Shown here in pieces: positions 34,435-43,006 of a DNA stretch of 64,000 nucleotides; position 1 is the first letter of the stretch, and the number at the start of each line of letters is the position of its first letter. Source of the DNA: JAAXXJ01 sp964412455 (GTDB lineage Bacteria; Nitrospirota; UBA9217). The stretch lies in contig CAYPOT010000006.1 in assembly GCA_964412455.1 (NCBI GenBank), positions 1-64,000 of the forward strand. Direction: 5' to 3'. The notes below the pieces were generated by a model, which was not told the DNA's origin, made no database searches, and was given only the letters and a program-made list of their open reading frames with translations. Made by a program: the position numbers and the translations under genes.

Positions 34435-34487
34435 GGGCGGCCCTATGTGGCCGCCCGCACTGGGCAACCACGCAGGGTTGCCCCTAC
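34431..34487. repeat. 57-bp GTAGGGGC double-hairpin repeat at sdhC stop
   Basis: The fourth copy of the double-hairpin unit, forward orientation, with outer arms GTAGGGGC/GCCCCTAC. Its TAG at 34432-34434 is the sdhC stop. The companion word CTTAGAAGCGCCTACTTCTGG follows at about 34510. It sits inside the sdhCAB operon, so it may tune expression between sdhC and sdhA. Confidence 0.85.
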
Positions 34488-34565
34488 ATTAAATAATTCT
34501 CTGTGCTCTCGCTTAGAAGCGCCTACTTCTGGCTGTGGCAAGAACGCTTTGAGGTATTCTAAACT

Positions 34566-36479
34566 ATGATCCTCGACGGCAACATACCCTCCGGACCCCT
34601 GCATGAAAAATGGGACAAGCGCAAGCAGGAGATGAAGCTCGTCTCCCCGGCCAACAAGCGCAAATACCGGATCATCGTGGTCGGCACCGGCCTGGCCGGC
34701 GCGTCTGCCGCCGCGACCCTCGGCGAGCTGGGTTACAATGTGGATGCCTTCTGCTTCCAGGATTCGCCGCGCAGGGGCCACAGCATCGCGGCCCAGGGCG
34801 GCATCAATGCCGCCAAGAACTACCCCAACGACGGCGACAGCGTCGAGCGCCTCTTCATGGACACCATCAAGGGCGGCGACTTCCGGGCCCGCGAAGCGAA
34901 CGTGTACCGCCTCGCCTCGGTGAGCGGCGGCATCATCGACCAGGCCGTCGCCCAGGGCGTTCCCTTTGCCCGGGACTACGCGGGGTATCTCGATAACCGC
35001 TCCTTCGGCGGCGCCCAGGTCTCGCGAACCTTCTACGCCCGCGGCCAGACGGGCCAGCAGCTCCTGCTCGGCGCCTACGGCAGCCTCATGCGCCAGATCA
35101 GGGCGGGAAGCGTGCGGCTCCACCCGCGCACAGAGATGCTGGACCTGGTGACCGTGAACGGCGAGGCAAAGGGGATCACCGCGCGGGACCTGGTCACCGG
35201 CGAGGTCTCGTCCCATGCGGCCAACGCGGTCTGTCTCGCCTCGGGGGGATACACGAACGTCTTCCATCTTTCCACCAACGCAGCGGGTTCGAACGTCACC
35301 GCCGCGTACCGGGCATATAAGAAAGGGGCGCTCTTCGCGAACCCCTGTTTCACCCAGATCCATCCGACCTGCATCCCGGTCACCGGCGACCATCAGTCCA
35401 AACTGACGCTTATGTCAGAGTCGCTCCGCAACGACGGCCGCGTCTGGGTGCCGAAGGACAAGGGCGGCAATCGCAGTCCGAACGACATTCCTGAATCGGA
35501 GCGGGACTATTTCCTCGAACGGAAATACCCGGCCTTCGGCAACCTCGCGCCCCGCGACATCGCTTCCCGCGCGGCCAAGGAGGTCTGCGACGAGGGCCGC
35601 GGCGTCGGGCCGGGCGGCCGCGGCGTCTATCTCGATTTCGCCAACGCCATCAGTCGCCTCGGCGAAGGTACGATACGCGAGCGGTACGGAAACCTCTTCG
35701 AGATGTACGAGCAGATCACCGCGGAGAACGCCTACCAACAGCCCATGCGCATCTATCCCGCGCCGCACTACGCCATGGGCGGACTGTGGGTGGACTACAA
35801 TCTCGAGAGCACTATTCCCGGGCTCTTCGTCCTGGGCGAGGCGAACTTCTCCGACCACGGCGCGAACCGACTCGGCGCAAGCGCCCTGATGCAGGGACTC
35901 GCCGACGGGTACTTCATCATCTCCTATACCATCGCCAATTACCTGGCGAAGACCGCTCCGGGGGCCGTGACTGCCGACCATGCCGAGTTCCTGAAGTCGC
36001 GGGAGGATGTGGCCTGCCTCACGGGCAAGCTGCTCGCCATCAACGGGAAAAGGACGGTAAACGATTTTCACCGGGAACTGGGCAAGCTCATGTGGGAGAA
36101 CGTCGGCATGACCCGCAGCGAAGGATCGCTTAAAAGCGCGCTCTCGCTGATCCCGCGGCTCCGCGCCGAGTTCTGGGAGAATGTGAAGGTCACCGGGACC
36201 GGAACGGAGCTGAATCAGGAGCTCGAAAAGGCCGGCCGGGTCGCCGACTTCCTCGAGTTCGGCGAGCTTATGGCAGCCGACGCCCTGCACCGGAATGAGT
36301 CCTGCGGCGGCCATTTCCGCGTAGAGTATGAGATGCCCGACGGAGAAGCGAAGCGCGATGACGAGAACTTCTGCTACGTCGCGGCATGGGAATACAAGGG
36401 CGCGGACAAGACGCCGGAACTCCACAAGGAGCCGCTTACGTTCGAGAACGTGAAGCTCGCAGTACGAAGCTACAAGTAA
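34566..36479 (+). CDS. sdhA: Succinate dehydrogenase/fumarate reductase flavoprotein subunit
   Basis: A 637-residue flavoprotein. FAD-binding is shown by VVGTGLAGASAAATLGELGY and the covalent-FAD region RRGHSIAAQGGINAAKNY. The catalytic part has the HPTCIPVTGD motif and the RYGNLFEMYEQITAEN and HYAMGGLWVDY blocks, then GLFVLGEANFSDHGANRLGA. It oxidises succinate or reduces fumarate in the complex with SdhB and SdhC. The long form of about 640 residues matches the SdhCAB b558-type group. Direction cannot be told from sequence. Confidence 0.94.
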   Translation: MILDGNIPSGPLHEKWDKRKQEMKLVSPANKRKYRIIVVGTGLAGASAAATLGELGYNVDAFCFQDSPRRGHSIAAQGGINAAKNYPNDGDSVERLFMDTIKGGDFRAREANVYRLASVSGGIIDQAVAQGVPFARDYAGYLDNRSFGGAQVSRTFYARGQTGQQLLLGAYGSLMRQIRAGSVRLHPRTEMLDLVTVNGEAKGITARDLVTGEVSSHAANAVCLASGGYTNVFHLSTNAAGSNVTAAYRAYKKGALFANPCFTQIHPTCIPVTGDHQSKLTLMSESLRNDGRVWVPKDKGGNRSPNDIPESERDYFLERKYPAFGNLAPRDIASRAAKEVCDEGRGVGPGGRGVYLDFANAISRLGEGTIRERYGNLFEMYEQITAENAYQQPMRIYPAPHYAMGGLWVDYNLESTIPGLFVLGEANFSDHGANRLGASALMQGLADGYFIISYTIANYLAKTAPGAVTADHAEFLKSREDVACLTGKLLAINGKRTVNDFHRELGKLMWENVGMTRSEGSLKSALSLIPRLRAEFWENVKVTGTGTELNQELEKAGRVADFLEFGELMAADALHRNESCGGHFRVEYEMPDGEAKRDDENFCYVAAWEYKGADKTPELHKEPLTFENVKLAVRSYK

Positions 36480-36483
36480 ACCA

Positions 36484-36570
36484 CGAAGGTAAGAGGGTAG
36501 GAAATTAAGAAGGTAAGCGTAAGACCCTGTACTCTTTCCATCCTACCTTCTTTCCTTCTTACCTTCAGAG
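36484..36570. repeat. AAGGTAAG-word inverted repeat inside sdh operon
   Basis: GAAGGTAAG, AGGGTAGGAAA and AAGAAGGTAAG on the left are answered by CCTACCTTC, TTTCCTTCTTACCTTC on the right, giving an imperfect long hairpin between sdhA and sdhB. Confidence 0.75.
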
Positions 36571-36586
36571 CTTCATCGAGGTATTT

Positions 36587-37327
36587 ATGAATCTAACTCT
36601 CTACGTCTGGCGTCAGAAGGGCCCGAAGGAAGCCGGCCGGCTCGTCCGGTACGAAGCAAAGGACGTCACGCCGGACATGTCGTTCCTGGAGATGCTCGAC
36701 ACGGTGAACGAGGACCTGGTCAAAAAGGGCGACGACCCCATCGCCTTCGACCATGACTGCCGCGAGGGCATCTGCGGCATGTGCGCCCAGGTCATCAACG
36801 GCATCCCCCAGGGGCCGCAGAAAAAGACCACCATCTGCCAGCTGCACATGCGCCACTTCAAGAACGGCGACACGATCTACGTCGAACCGCTGCGCGCCCG
36901 GGCTTTCCCCGTGATCAGGGACCTGGTCGTGGACCGGGGCTCCCTGGACAGGATCATCCAGTCCGGAGGCTACATCTCGGCCCACACCGGCGGCGTGCCC
37001 GACGGCAACGCCATCCTCATCCCCAAGGACGACGCCGACCGGGCGATGGACGCCGCCGAATGCATCGGCTGCGGCGCCTGCGTTGCGGCCTGCCCCAACG
37101 GCTCGGCCATGCTTTTCACCGCCGCCAAGGTGACCCAGCTCGCCACGCTCCCCCAGGGCAGGACCGAGGCGGCCCGCCGCGTCTGCGTCATGACCGAGGA
37201 GATGCTTTCGCTGGGTTTCGGCAACTGCGGCAACCACTACGAATGCCAGGCCGCCTGCCCCAAGGGCATCAAGGTCCAGTTCATCGCGAAGCTGAACCGC
37301 GAGTTCATCAAGGCGCAACTCAAATAG
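36587..37327 (+). CDS. sdhB: Succinate dehydrogenase/fumarate reductase iron-sulfur subunit
   Basis: A 246-residue protein with the [2Fe-2S] ferredoxin-like N-domain (HDCREGICGMCAQVING) and two C-terminal clusters (CIGCGACVAACPNGSAM and CGNHYECQAACPKGI). It relays electrons between SdhA flavin and SdhC hemes. The order, length and motif spacing fit the b558-type complexes. ATG 36587 follows GAGGTATTT. Confidence 0.94.
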   Translation: MNLTLYVWRQKGPKEAGRLVRYEAKDVTPDMSFLEMLDTVNEDLVKKGDDPIAFDHDCREGICGMCAQVINGIPQGPQKKTTICQLHMRHFKNGDTIYVEPLRARAFPVIRDLVVDRGSLDRIIQSGGYISAHTGGVPDGNAILIPKDDADRAMDAAECIGCGACVAACPNGSAMLFTAAKVTQLATLPQGRTEAARRVCVMTEEMLSLGFGNCGNHYECQAACPKGIKVQFIAKLNREFIKAQLK

Positions 37328-37470
37328 CATCGGATGACGCCGGTCCTCCCGGCAGGCTCAAACCGGAGTTTGACATTGCAAATTCACCGGGGCTGTGCTA
37401 TTTATATAGTTAATTGGTCCATTAATAGTTTCTATAGCCTGAAACAATTCCCACCTACAAGGAGGCCTCA

Positions 37471-38661
37471 ATGAAGCGTCTGTCATGGCTAATCGCTGTC
37501 CTGTTCGTGTTCACCCTGTCCGCCGTCCCGGTGCTCGCCGCGGACGATTTTGAACTTGTCATTCCCCTGCCGCTCACCGGCAAGCAGGCAAAGTTCGGAG
37601 AGATCATGAAACGGTCTTACGAGATCGCAGCCGAGGAGATCAACGCCACGGGCGGCGTCAAGGGCAAGAAGATCGTCCTTTCCTTCGAGGACTCCAGCGG
37701 CAAGCCGGAAACGGCCCGTGCCATCGTGGAAAAGCTCATTGACGTGAAAAAGCAGCCCGTTATCGTGGGCGAGTACACCTCGTCGTGCGCGAAGGCTGTG
37801 GCCGCCGTGGCCGAGGAACGCAAGACGCCCTACCTGGTCGTGGCCAGCGCCGACGACGCCATCACCAGACAGAACTATAAATATGTCTTCCGGCAGAACC
37901 AGGTGAATGACCATTACGCTGACGCATTCACGTCGTTCCTGAAGGAAGTGGTGAAACCCAAGACCATCGTCATTCTCTACGAGAGCTCGGCATTCGGCAC
38001 CTCGGGTTCAGAGGCCATGGAACGCGACGCCAAGAAGATCGGCGCAGAGGTCGTGCTGAACGAGAAATTCGAGACCGGTGCCATCGATTTCAAGCCGCTC
38101 CTTTCCAAGGTCAAGGCCGCGCAACCCGATGTGATCTACACCGTAGCCTACGCGAATGAGGCCCAACTTATCATGAAACAGATCAAGGAGCTCCGGCTCG
38201 ACGCGAAGCTCTTCTCGGGCGGCGCAGCGGGATTCGCCATCCCCGAGTTCATCAAGGGCGCCCAGGATGCCGCGGAGTATGTGGTCAGCGCGACCCTCTG
38301 GACCCCGCAGCTCAAGTACCCCGGCAACAAGGAGTTCGCTGAAAAGTACAAAGCCAAGTACAATGACTATCCGTCCTACCACGGCGCGTCAGCCTATGCA
38401 GCCATGTACGTAACGGCGGACGCCCTGAAGCGGGCCAAGAACTGGACGCAGGACGGCATCCGCGACGCGCTCAGGGCTACGGACCTCGAGACGGCCTTCG
38501 GCCCGGTGAAGTTCGAGGACAAGGACGGCTATCAGAACCAGAACTTCGCCGAGACACTGGCCATCCAGGTGCAGAATGGCGAGTTCGAAACGATCTGGCC
38601 CAAGAACCACGCCAGCAAGCCCTACGTCTATCCGGTCCCGTCGTGGAAGGAACGGAGATAA
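37471..38661 (+). CDS. livK: Branched-chain amino acid-type ABC transporter binding protein
   Basis: A 396-residue periplasmic binding protein with a signal peptide (1-23, cleavage after VLA). The Leu/Ile/Val-binding fold is visible in IPLPLTGKQAKFGEIMKRSY, EDSSGKPETARAIVEKLI, VGEYTSSCAKAVAAVAEE, TIVILYESSAFGTSGSEAME and a late VYPVPSWKER. It is the first gene of a complete liv operon, preceded by AAGGAGG. Family members bind diverse substrates including amides, urea and aromatic acids, so leucine itself is not assured. Confidence 0.9.
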   Translation: MKRLSWLIAVLFVFTLSAVPVLAADDFELVIPLPLTGKQAKFGEIMKRSYEIAAEEINATGGVKGKKIVLSFEDSSGKPETARAIVEKLIDVKKQPVIVGEYTSSCAKAVAAVAEERKTPYLVVASADDAITRQNYKYVFRQNQVNDHYADAFTSFLKEVVKPKTIVILYESSAFGTSGSEAMERDAKKIGAEVVLNEKFETGAIDFKPLLSKVKAAQPDVIYTVAYANEAQLIMKQIKELRLDAKLFSGGAAGFAIPEFIKGAQDAAEYVVSATLWTPQLKYPGNKEFAEKYKAKYNDYPSYHGASAYAAMYVTADALKRAKNWTQDGIRDALRATDLETAFGPVKFEDKDGYQNQNFAETLAIQVQNGEFETIWPKNHASKPYVYPVPSWKERR

Positions 38662-38671
38662 CCTCAGTGCG

Positions 38672-38757
38672 GAGTGGCGAGTGCGGAATGCGGAATAACG
38701 ACAAATACGCTGAAACGATTTTCACTCCGCACTCCGCACTCCGAATTCCGCACTGCC
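38672..38757. repeat. GCGGAAT heptamer inverted repeat inside liv operon
   Basis: GCGGAGTGGCGAGTGCGGAA words on the left and ACTCCGCACTCCGCACTCCG on the right make a heptamer-built palindrome between livK and livH. Same word family as at 15.65 and 17.24 kb. Confidence 0.8.
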
Positions 38758-38770
38758 TTAGGGGAAGTTC

Positions 38771-39700
38771 ATGACCGCTGTTCAGACCGAAGTCCTGCTC
38801 CAGACCCTCATCTCCGGTGTACTGCTCGGCGGGCTCTATGCCCTGATCGCCCTCGGCATGACCATCATCATGGGCGTCATGAAGATCATCAATCTCGCCC
38901 ACGGCGAGCTGATGATGGTGGGCATGTATATCGCCTTCGTCCTCTTTTCCTGGCTCCATATCGATCCCTATCTCTCCGTCTTCATCGCGGCGCCGGCCCT
39001 CTTCCTGCTCGGGGTCGGTCTCCAGAAGTTCCTCATCAATCCCGTAATGAAGGTGGACGCCATCCTTCCCGAGAACCAGGTGATCCTTACCGTGGGCATC
39101 GGCATGGTGCTGGCGAACGTGGCAACCATCATCTTTCAGTCCGATTATCGACAGACGCCCGTCTCGTACGCGACCAAGGCGTGGTACCTCACCGACCTCT
39201 GGAAGGCGGCCCCCTTCGAGCTCTCTCTCTCCTTTCCCTGGTCCGTTTCGTTCACCTTCGCCGTTCTCATCACGGCTTGCCTCTGGTTCTTCCTTGCCAA
39301 AACGGACATGGGCAAGTCGATCCGGGCCACGGCCCAGGACCTTGACGCGGCCCTCCTGATGGGCGTCAACGTCGAACGGATGCGGGTGATAACCTTCGGC
39401 CTCGGCTCGGCGCTTGTCGGCGCTGCGGGGTGCCTGTTCATTCCCATATACTATATCTATCCCGATATCGGCGGCCAGTTCACGCTCATCTCGTTCGTCA
39501 TCACGATCCTGGGCGGCCTCGGTTCCACGGTCGGCGCCATCATCGGCGGGCTGATCCTGGGACTGTTCGAGTCGCTCACCGCGACGTACATCGGCATGGG
39601 GTGGGCTCCGGTCGGCCGGTTCATGATCTTCGTCGCCGTGCTCATCTTCATCCCGGGCGGCGTGGCGTCGCTCCTCAGGAGCAGGAAGTTCGGGAAATGA
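38771..39700 (+). CDS. livH: LivH-type ABC permease
   Basis: A 309-residue permease with about eight membrane segments and the LivH signatures GLYALIALGMTIIMGVMKII, NLAHGELMMVGMY and GVNVERMRVITFGLGSALVG. It pairs with the following LivM to form the channel. The gap to livK holds a heptamer-built inverted repeat (38672-38757). Confidence 0.92.
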   Translation: MTAVQTEVLLQTLISGVLLGGLYALIALGMTIIMGVMKIINLAHGELMMVGMYIAFVLFSWLHIDPYLSVFIAAPALFLLGVGLQKFLINPVMKVDAILPENQVILTVGIGMVLANVATIIFQSDYRQTPVSYATKAWYLTDLWKAAPFELSLSFPWSVSFTFAVLITACLWFFLAKTDMGKSIRATAQDLDAALLMGVNVERMRVITFGLGSALVGAAGCLFIPIYYIYPDIGGQFTLISFVITILGGLGSTVGAIIGGLILGLFESLTATYIGMGWAPVGRFMIFVAVLIFIPGGVASLLRSRKFGK

Positions 39701-39824
39701 AAACGACAAGGTCTCTAACGCTGATAAACGCTGAGACACCCTATGATAAAACAATGAAACCAGATTCTCTTTCATACGTATTTTCATATATACTCAGCGT
39801 CATTCTGCGTTGAATGTCTTTCCT

Positions 39825-40766
39825 ATGAAAAAATACATAACCTACATAGTCCTCGGCCTTCTCGCCCTCCTGCCGCTCCTGGGCCTGAACAGCTACCTGA
39901 TGCATATCCTCATTCTTGTCATCATGTGGTCCGTTATCGGCATGGCGTGGAACCTCCTCTCCGGCTATTGCGGCCAGGTCTCCTTCGGTCACGCCGCGTT
40001 CTTCGGCGTCGGCGCCTATACCGCGGGCATGCTCTACAGCAAGCTCGGCATCTCGGGCTGGTGGGGCTTTCCGGCAAGCGTGTTCGTGGTGGCCTTCTTC
40101 GCACTGGTCATCGGCTACATCTGCCTGCGGCTTCGGGGTCCGTACTTCGCACTGGCGACGCTGTCCGTGGGCGTCATCATGCGCATTGTAGCCGAAAATC
40201 TCGTGGGCGTGACCGGCGGCGACCTGGGCATCATGATCCGAGAACGCACCTGGATCGACAAGACCTGGTACTTCTACATCATTCTCGGCGTGGCTGCGGC
40301 GACCTACTACCTGGTCCGGAAGATCATCGAATCAAAGCTCGGCTATTATTTCGTCGCCATCCGCGAAGACCAGGACGCGGCAGAGTCCCTCGGCATCAAC
40401 ACCACGAAATACAAGACCATCGCGCTGATCCTGAGCGCCGTGCTCACCGGTTTTGCCGGCGTCTTCTACACCAACTACATGGGGTACATCGACCCCAAGG
40501 TCGTCTTCGCGCTCCATGATATCTCGATCATCACCATCATGGTCGTCATGGTCGGCGGCGTGGCGACCTACTGGGGCCCGGTCGTGGGCGCCATCATCAT
40601 GGTGCTGCTCGCCGAGGTCATCCGGTCCATCCCCAAGCTCGGCACCGCCCACCACACACTTTTCGGGGTCCTGCTGATCGTCATCATCATCTTTCTGCCC
40701 AACGGCATCGTCGGTGACTTTCCGAAGCTGAAGCGCCTCTTCGGCGTGAGGAGGCCCGCTCCATGA
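39825..40766 (+). CDS. livM: LivM-type ABC permease
   Basis: A 313-residue permease: NLLSGYCGQVSFGHAAFFGV, LRGPYFALATLSVGVIMRIV, LRREDQDAAESLGIN-like AIREDQDAAESLGINTTKYK and GGVATYWGPVVGAIIMVLL. ATG 39825 is preferred over the in-frame TTG at 39810. The 124-bp gap to livH contains AACGCTGATAAACGCTGAG with its inverted partner CTCAGCGTCATTCTGCGTT. The stop overlaps livG by ATGA. Confidence 0.92.
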   Translation: MKKYITYIVLGLLALLPLLGLNSYLMHILILVIMWSVIGMAWNLLSGYCGQVSFGHAAFFGVGAYTAGMLYSKLGISGWWGFPASVFVVAFFALVIGYICLRLRGPYFALATLSVGVIMRIVAENLVGVTGGDLGIMIRERTWIDKTWYFYIILGVAAATYYLVRKIIESKLGYYFVAIREDQDAAESLGINTTKYKTIALILSAVLTGFAGVFYTNYMGYIDPKVVFALHDISIITIMVVMVGGVATYWGPVVGAIIMVLLAEVIRSIPKLGTAHHTLFGVLLIVIIIFLPNGIVGDFPKLKRLFGVRRPAP

Positions 40767-41485
40767 GCCTGCTCGAGGTCAACAAGGTCTCCCGCTTCTT
40801 CGGCGGCATTACCGCCGTGAAGGACGTCACGTTCGACATCGCCAAGGGCGAGATCCTCGGTCTCATCGGTCCGAACGGCGCCGGCAAGACGACCCTGTTC
40901 AACGTCGTGAACGGCTTTTACCATCCCTCGCGCGGCGACGTCTTTTTCAAGGGCGAAAAGATATCGGGCCTCGAACCCCACCAGATCTGCCAGCGCGGGC
41001 TCGCGCGGACGTTCCAGGTCGTGAAACCGCTCCAGCGCATGAGCGTGCTGGACAACGTCGTCGCCTCGGCATTTCTCCGCGCAAAGGACCGCAAAGAGGC
41101 CGACGCGATCGCCGCCGATATCCTCAAGTTCACCGCCCTCTACGACGACCGGAACGTGATCTCCAAGGGCCTTCCGCTGGGCAAGCGTAAGCGGCTCGAG
41201 ATCGCGCGGGCGCTGGCAACGCAGCCCGAACTGCTGCTCCTGGACGAGTCCTTCGCCGGGCTCAACCCTTCGGAGCTCGATGAGTCCATTCAGATCATCG
41301 GGAAGATCAAGGAAAAAGGCATCACGATCATGATCATCGAGCACCACATGAAGGTGATCATGTCAATCTCGGACCGCATTGTGGTCCTGAATTACGGCGA
41401 GAAGATCGCCGAAGGCTCGCCGCTGGAGATCGGCAAGAACCCGCTGGTCGTCGAAGCATACCTGGGAGAAGCGCAGAGTGCTTGA
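40763..41485 (+). CDS. livG: LivG-type ABC ATPase
   Basis: A 240-residue ATPase: Walker A GPNGAGKTT, LARTFQVVKPLQRMSVLDNV, the signature region PLGKRKRLEIARALAT (the usual LSxGxQ is altered to LPLGKR), Walker B LLLLDESFAGLNPSE and the switch His in IIEHHMKVIM. Walker B has Ser-Phe after Asp-Glu, in place of Pro. It couples ATP hydrolysis to LivHM. Confidence 0.92.
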   Translation: MSLLEVNKVSRFFGGITAVKDVTFDIAKGEILGLIGPNGAGKTTLFNVVNGFYHPSRGDVFFKGEKISGLEPHQICQRGLARTFQVVKPLQRMSVLDNVVASAFLRAKDRKEADAIAADILKFTALYDDRNVISKGLPLGKRKRLEIARALATQPELLLLDESFAGLNPSELDESIQIIGKIKEKGITIMIIEHHMKVIMSISDRIVVLNYGEKIAEGSPLEIGKNPLVVEAYLGEAQSA

Positions 41486-42182
41486 GATACGCAACATAGA
41501 CGTCTACTACGGCGACGTCCAGGTGATCTGGGACATTTCCTTCGAGGTGAAGCAGGGGGAAGTGGTCGCTCTGATCGGCGCCAACGGGGCGGGGAAGTCT
41601 ACGACGCTCAAGACCGTCTCAGGCCTCCTGAAGCCCAGAAAGGGAGAGATCCTGTTCCAGGGAACCTCGCTCCATACGGTCGAGGCGTACCACCGTATCG
41701 ACCTGGGCATGGCTTTCTGCCCGGAGGCGCGCAGGTTGTTCGTGGAAATGACCGTCGAGGAGAACCTCGACATGGGATCGCTCCGGGGCGACGCGAAGCG
41801 AAAACGCGAGCAGACGAAGGAAATGGTGTTCGGCCTCTTCCCGCGTCTCAAGGAGCGAAGGAAGCAGCTGGCGGGAACGCTCTCGGGAGGCGAACAACAG
41901 ATGGTGGCCATCGGCCGGGGCTTGATGTCGCTCCCGAAGCTGTTGATGTTCGATGAACCGTCCCTGGGCCTGGCGCCCATCCTCGTCCGGGAGATCTTCG
42001 ATGTTATCCGGAAGATCCAGAAGGAAGGGACAACGGTCCTGATCGTCGAACAGAATGTGAAGCAAACGCTCGCCATTGCCGACCGGGCCTATGTGCTCGA
42101 GACCGGCAAGGTGGTCATGCAGGGAACGGGCAAGAACCTTTTGAACGACCCGCATGTCAAGGCGGCATATCTGGGACTGTAA
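41478..42182 (+). CDS. livF: LivF-type ABC ATPase
   Basis: A 234-residue ATPase with Walker A GANGAGKST, the signature TLSGGEQQMVAIGRGLM, Walker B LLMFDEPSLGLAP and the switch IVEQNVKQTL. The GTG start at 41478 overlaps the livG end by 8 bp. It completes the five-gene importer. Confidence 0.93.
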   Translation: MLEIRNIDVYYGDVQVIWDISFEVKQGEVVALIGANGAGKSTTLKTVSGLLKPRKGEILFQGTSLHTVEAYHRIDLGMAFCPEARRLFVEMTVEENLDMGSLRGDAKRKREQTKEMVFGLFPRLKERRKQLAGTLSGGEQQMVAIGRGLMSLPKLLMFDEPSLGLAPILVREIFDVIRKIQKEGTTVLIVEQNVKQTLAIADRAYVLETGKVVMQGTGKNLLNDPHVKAAYLGL

Positions 42183-42189
42183 AGAAAAG

Positions 42190-42285
42190 CAGAAGTTGCG
42201 AAGATGAGAAGTTGAGAAGGTGGGAAACAAAGCATGGCGCAAGACATCCTAACTTCAAAACGTCTTAACTTCTGATCTTCTCGGT
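42190..42285. repeat. GAAGTT/AACTTC-word inverted repeat
   Basis: AGAAGTTGCGAAGATGAGAA and GAGAAGGTGGG on the left are mirrored by CCTAACTTCAAAACGTCTTA and ACTTCTGATCTTCTC on the right, between livF and the CBS-ACT gene. It may act as a transcript-end hairpin. Confidence 0.7.
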
Positions 42286-42304
42286 TCACTACCGGAGGTG
42301 CACC

Positions 42305-42949
42305 ATGTATGTATCCGACTGGATGACAAAAAAGGTCTTTACCGTCGGCCCCGACGACTATCTCTCCGACGCCATCACTATCATGAAGGAGAAGGGCGTC
42401 AAACATCTGCCCGTGATAAAGAATGACAAGATCAAGGGGATCCTCTCGGATCGGGACATCAAGGAGTACAGCCCCTCCAAGGCCACGACCCTTGACATCT
42501 ATGAACTGCACTATATCCTCGCGAACACCCAGATCAAGGATCTCATGAAAACGAAGGTCGCCACCACTGCGCCGGACGCACCGGTGGAAGAAGCTGCGAT
42601 GATCATGCTGGACAAGAACATCGGCTGCCTGCCCGTGATCGAGGGTGGACGTCTTGTCGGGATCATCTCGGACAAGGACATCTTCCATGCCATGGTGGAC
42701 ATCACCGGCGTTCGTCACGGCGGCCACCGCATCTGCGTTACCATCGAGGACCGGCCGGGCTCGATCCGCGAGGTCGCGGACATCGTAAGACGCCATGGAT
42801 TCCATCTGCAGGGAATCCTCACGTCCTATGAGTGGACCCGGGAAGGGTATCGCAAGGTGGTCATCCGGACGACCGATATGGGAAATTTCCGGGGGCTCAA
42901 AGAAGAGCTGGAAGACAACTACAAGAACGTCCAGATCAGGAAGGGATAA
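42305..42949 (+). CDS. CBS-pair/ACT-domain protein
   Basis: A 214-residue sensor-type protein with two CBS motifs (VSDWMTKKVFTVGPDDYLSD..HLPVIKNDKIKGILSDRDI and IKDLMKTKVATTAPDAPVEE..CLPVIEGGRLVGIISDKDI) and a C-terminal ACT-like domain (ICVTIEDRPGSIREVADIVR, TTDMGNFRGLKEEL). The arrangement resembles AcuB-type proteins. Placement after the liv operon suggests nucleotide and amino-acid sensing linked to transport or acetoin/acetyl metabolism (inference). Confidence 0.85.
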   Translation: MYVSDWMTKKVFTVGPDDYLSDAITIMKEKGVKHLPVIKNDKIKGILSDRDIKEYSPSKATTLDIYELHYILANTQIKDLMKTKVATTAPDAPVEEAAMIMLDKNIGCLPVIEGGRLVGIISDKDIFHAMVDITGVRHGGHRICVTIEDRPGSIREVADIVRRHGFHLQGILTSYEWTREGYRKVVIRTTDMGNFRGLKEELEDNYKNVQIRKG

Positions 42950-43006
42950 CGATCATCCCCTGAGGATCGAATCTTTTTTGCTTTAAGATGCATTAATCTG
43001 AGTCTC

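Noticed and set aside
37375..37420. TTGACA-led promoter before livK
   Set aside because: TTGACA is present, but no acceptable -10 lies at 16-19 bp, so it was not annotated.
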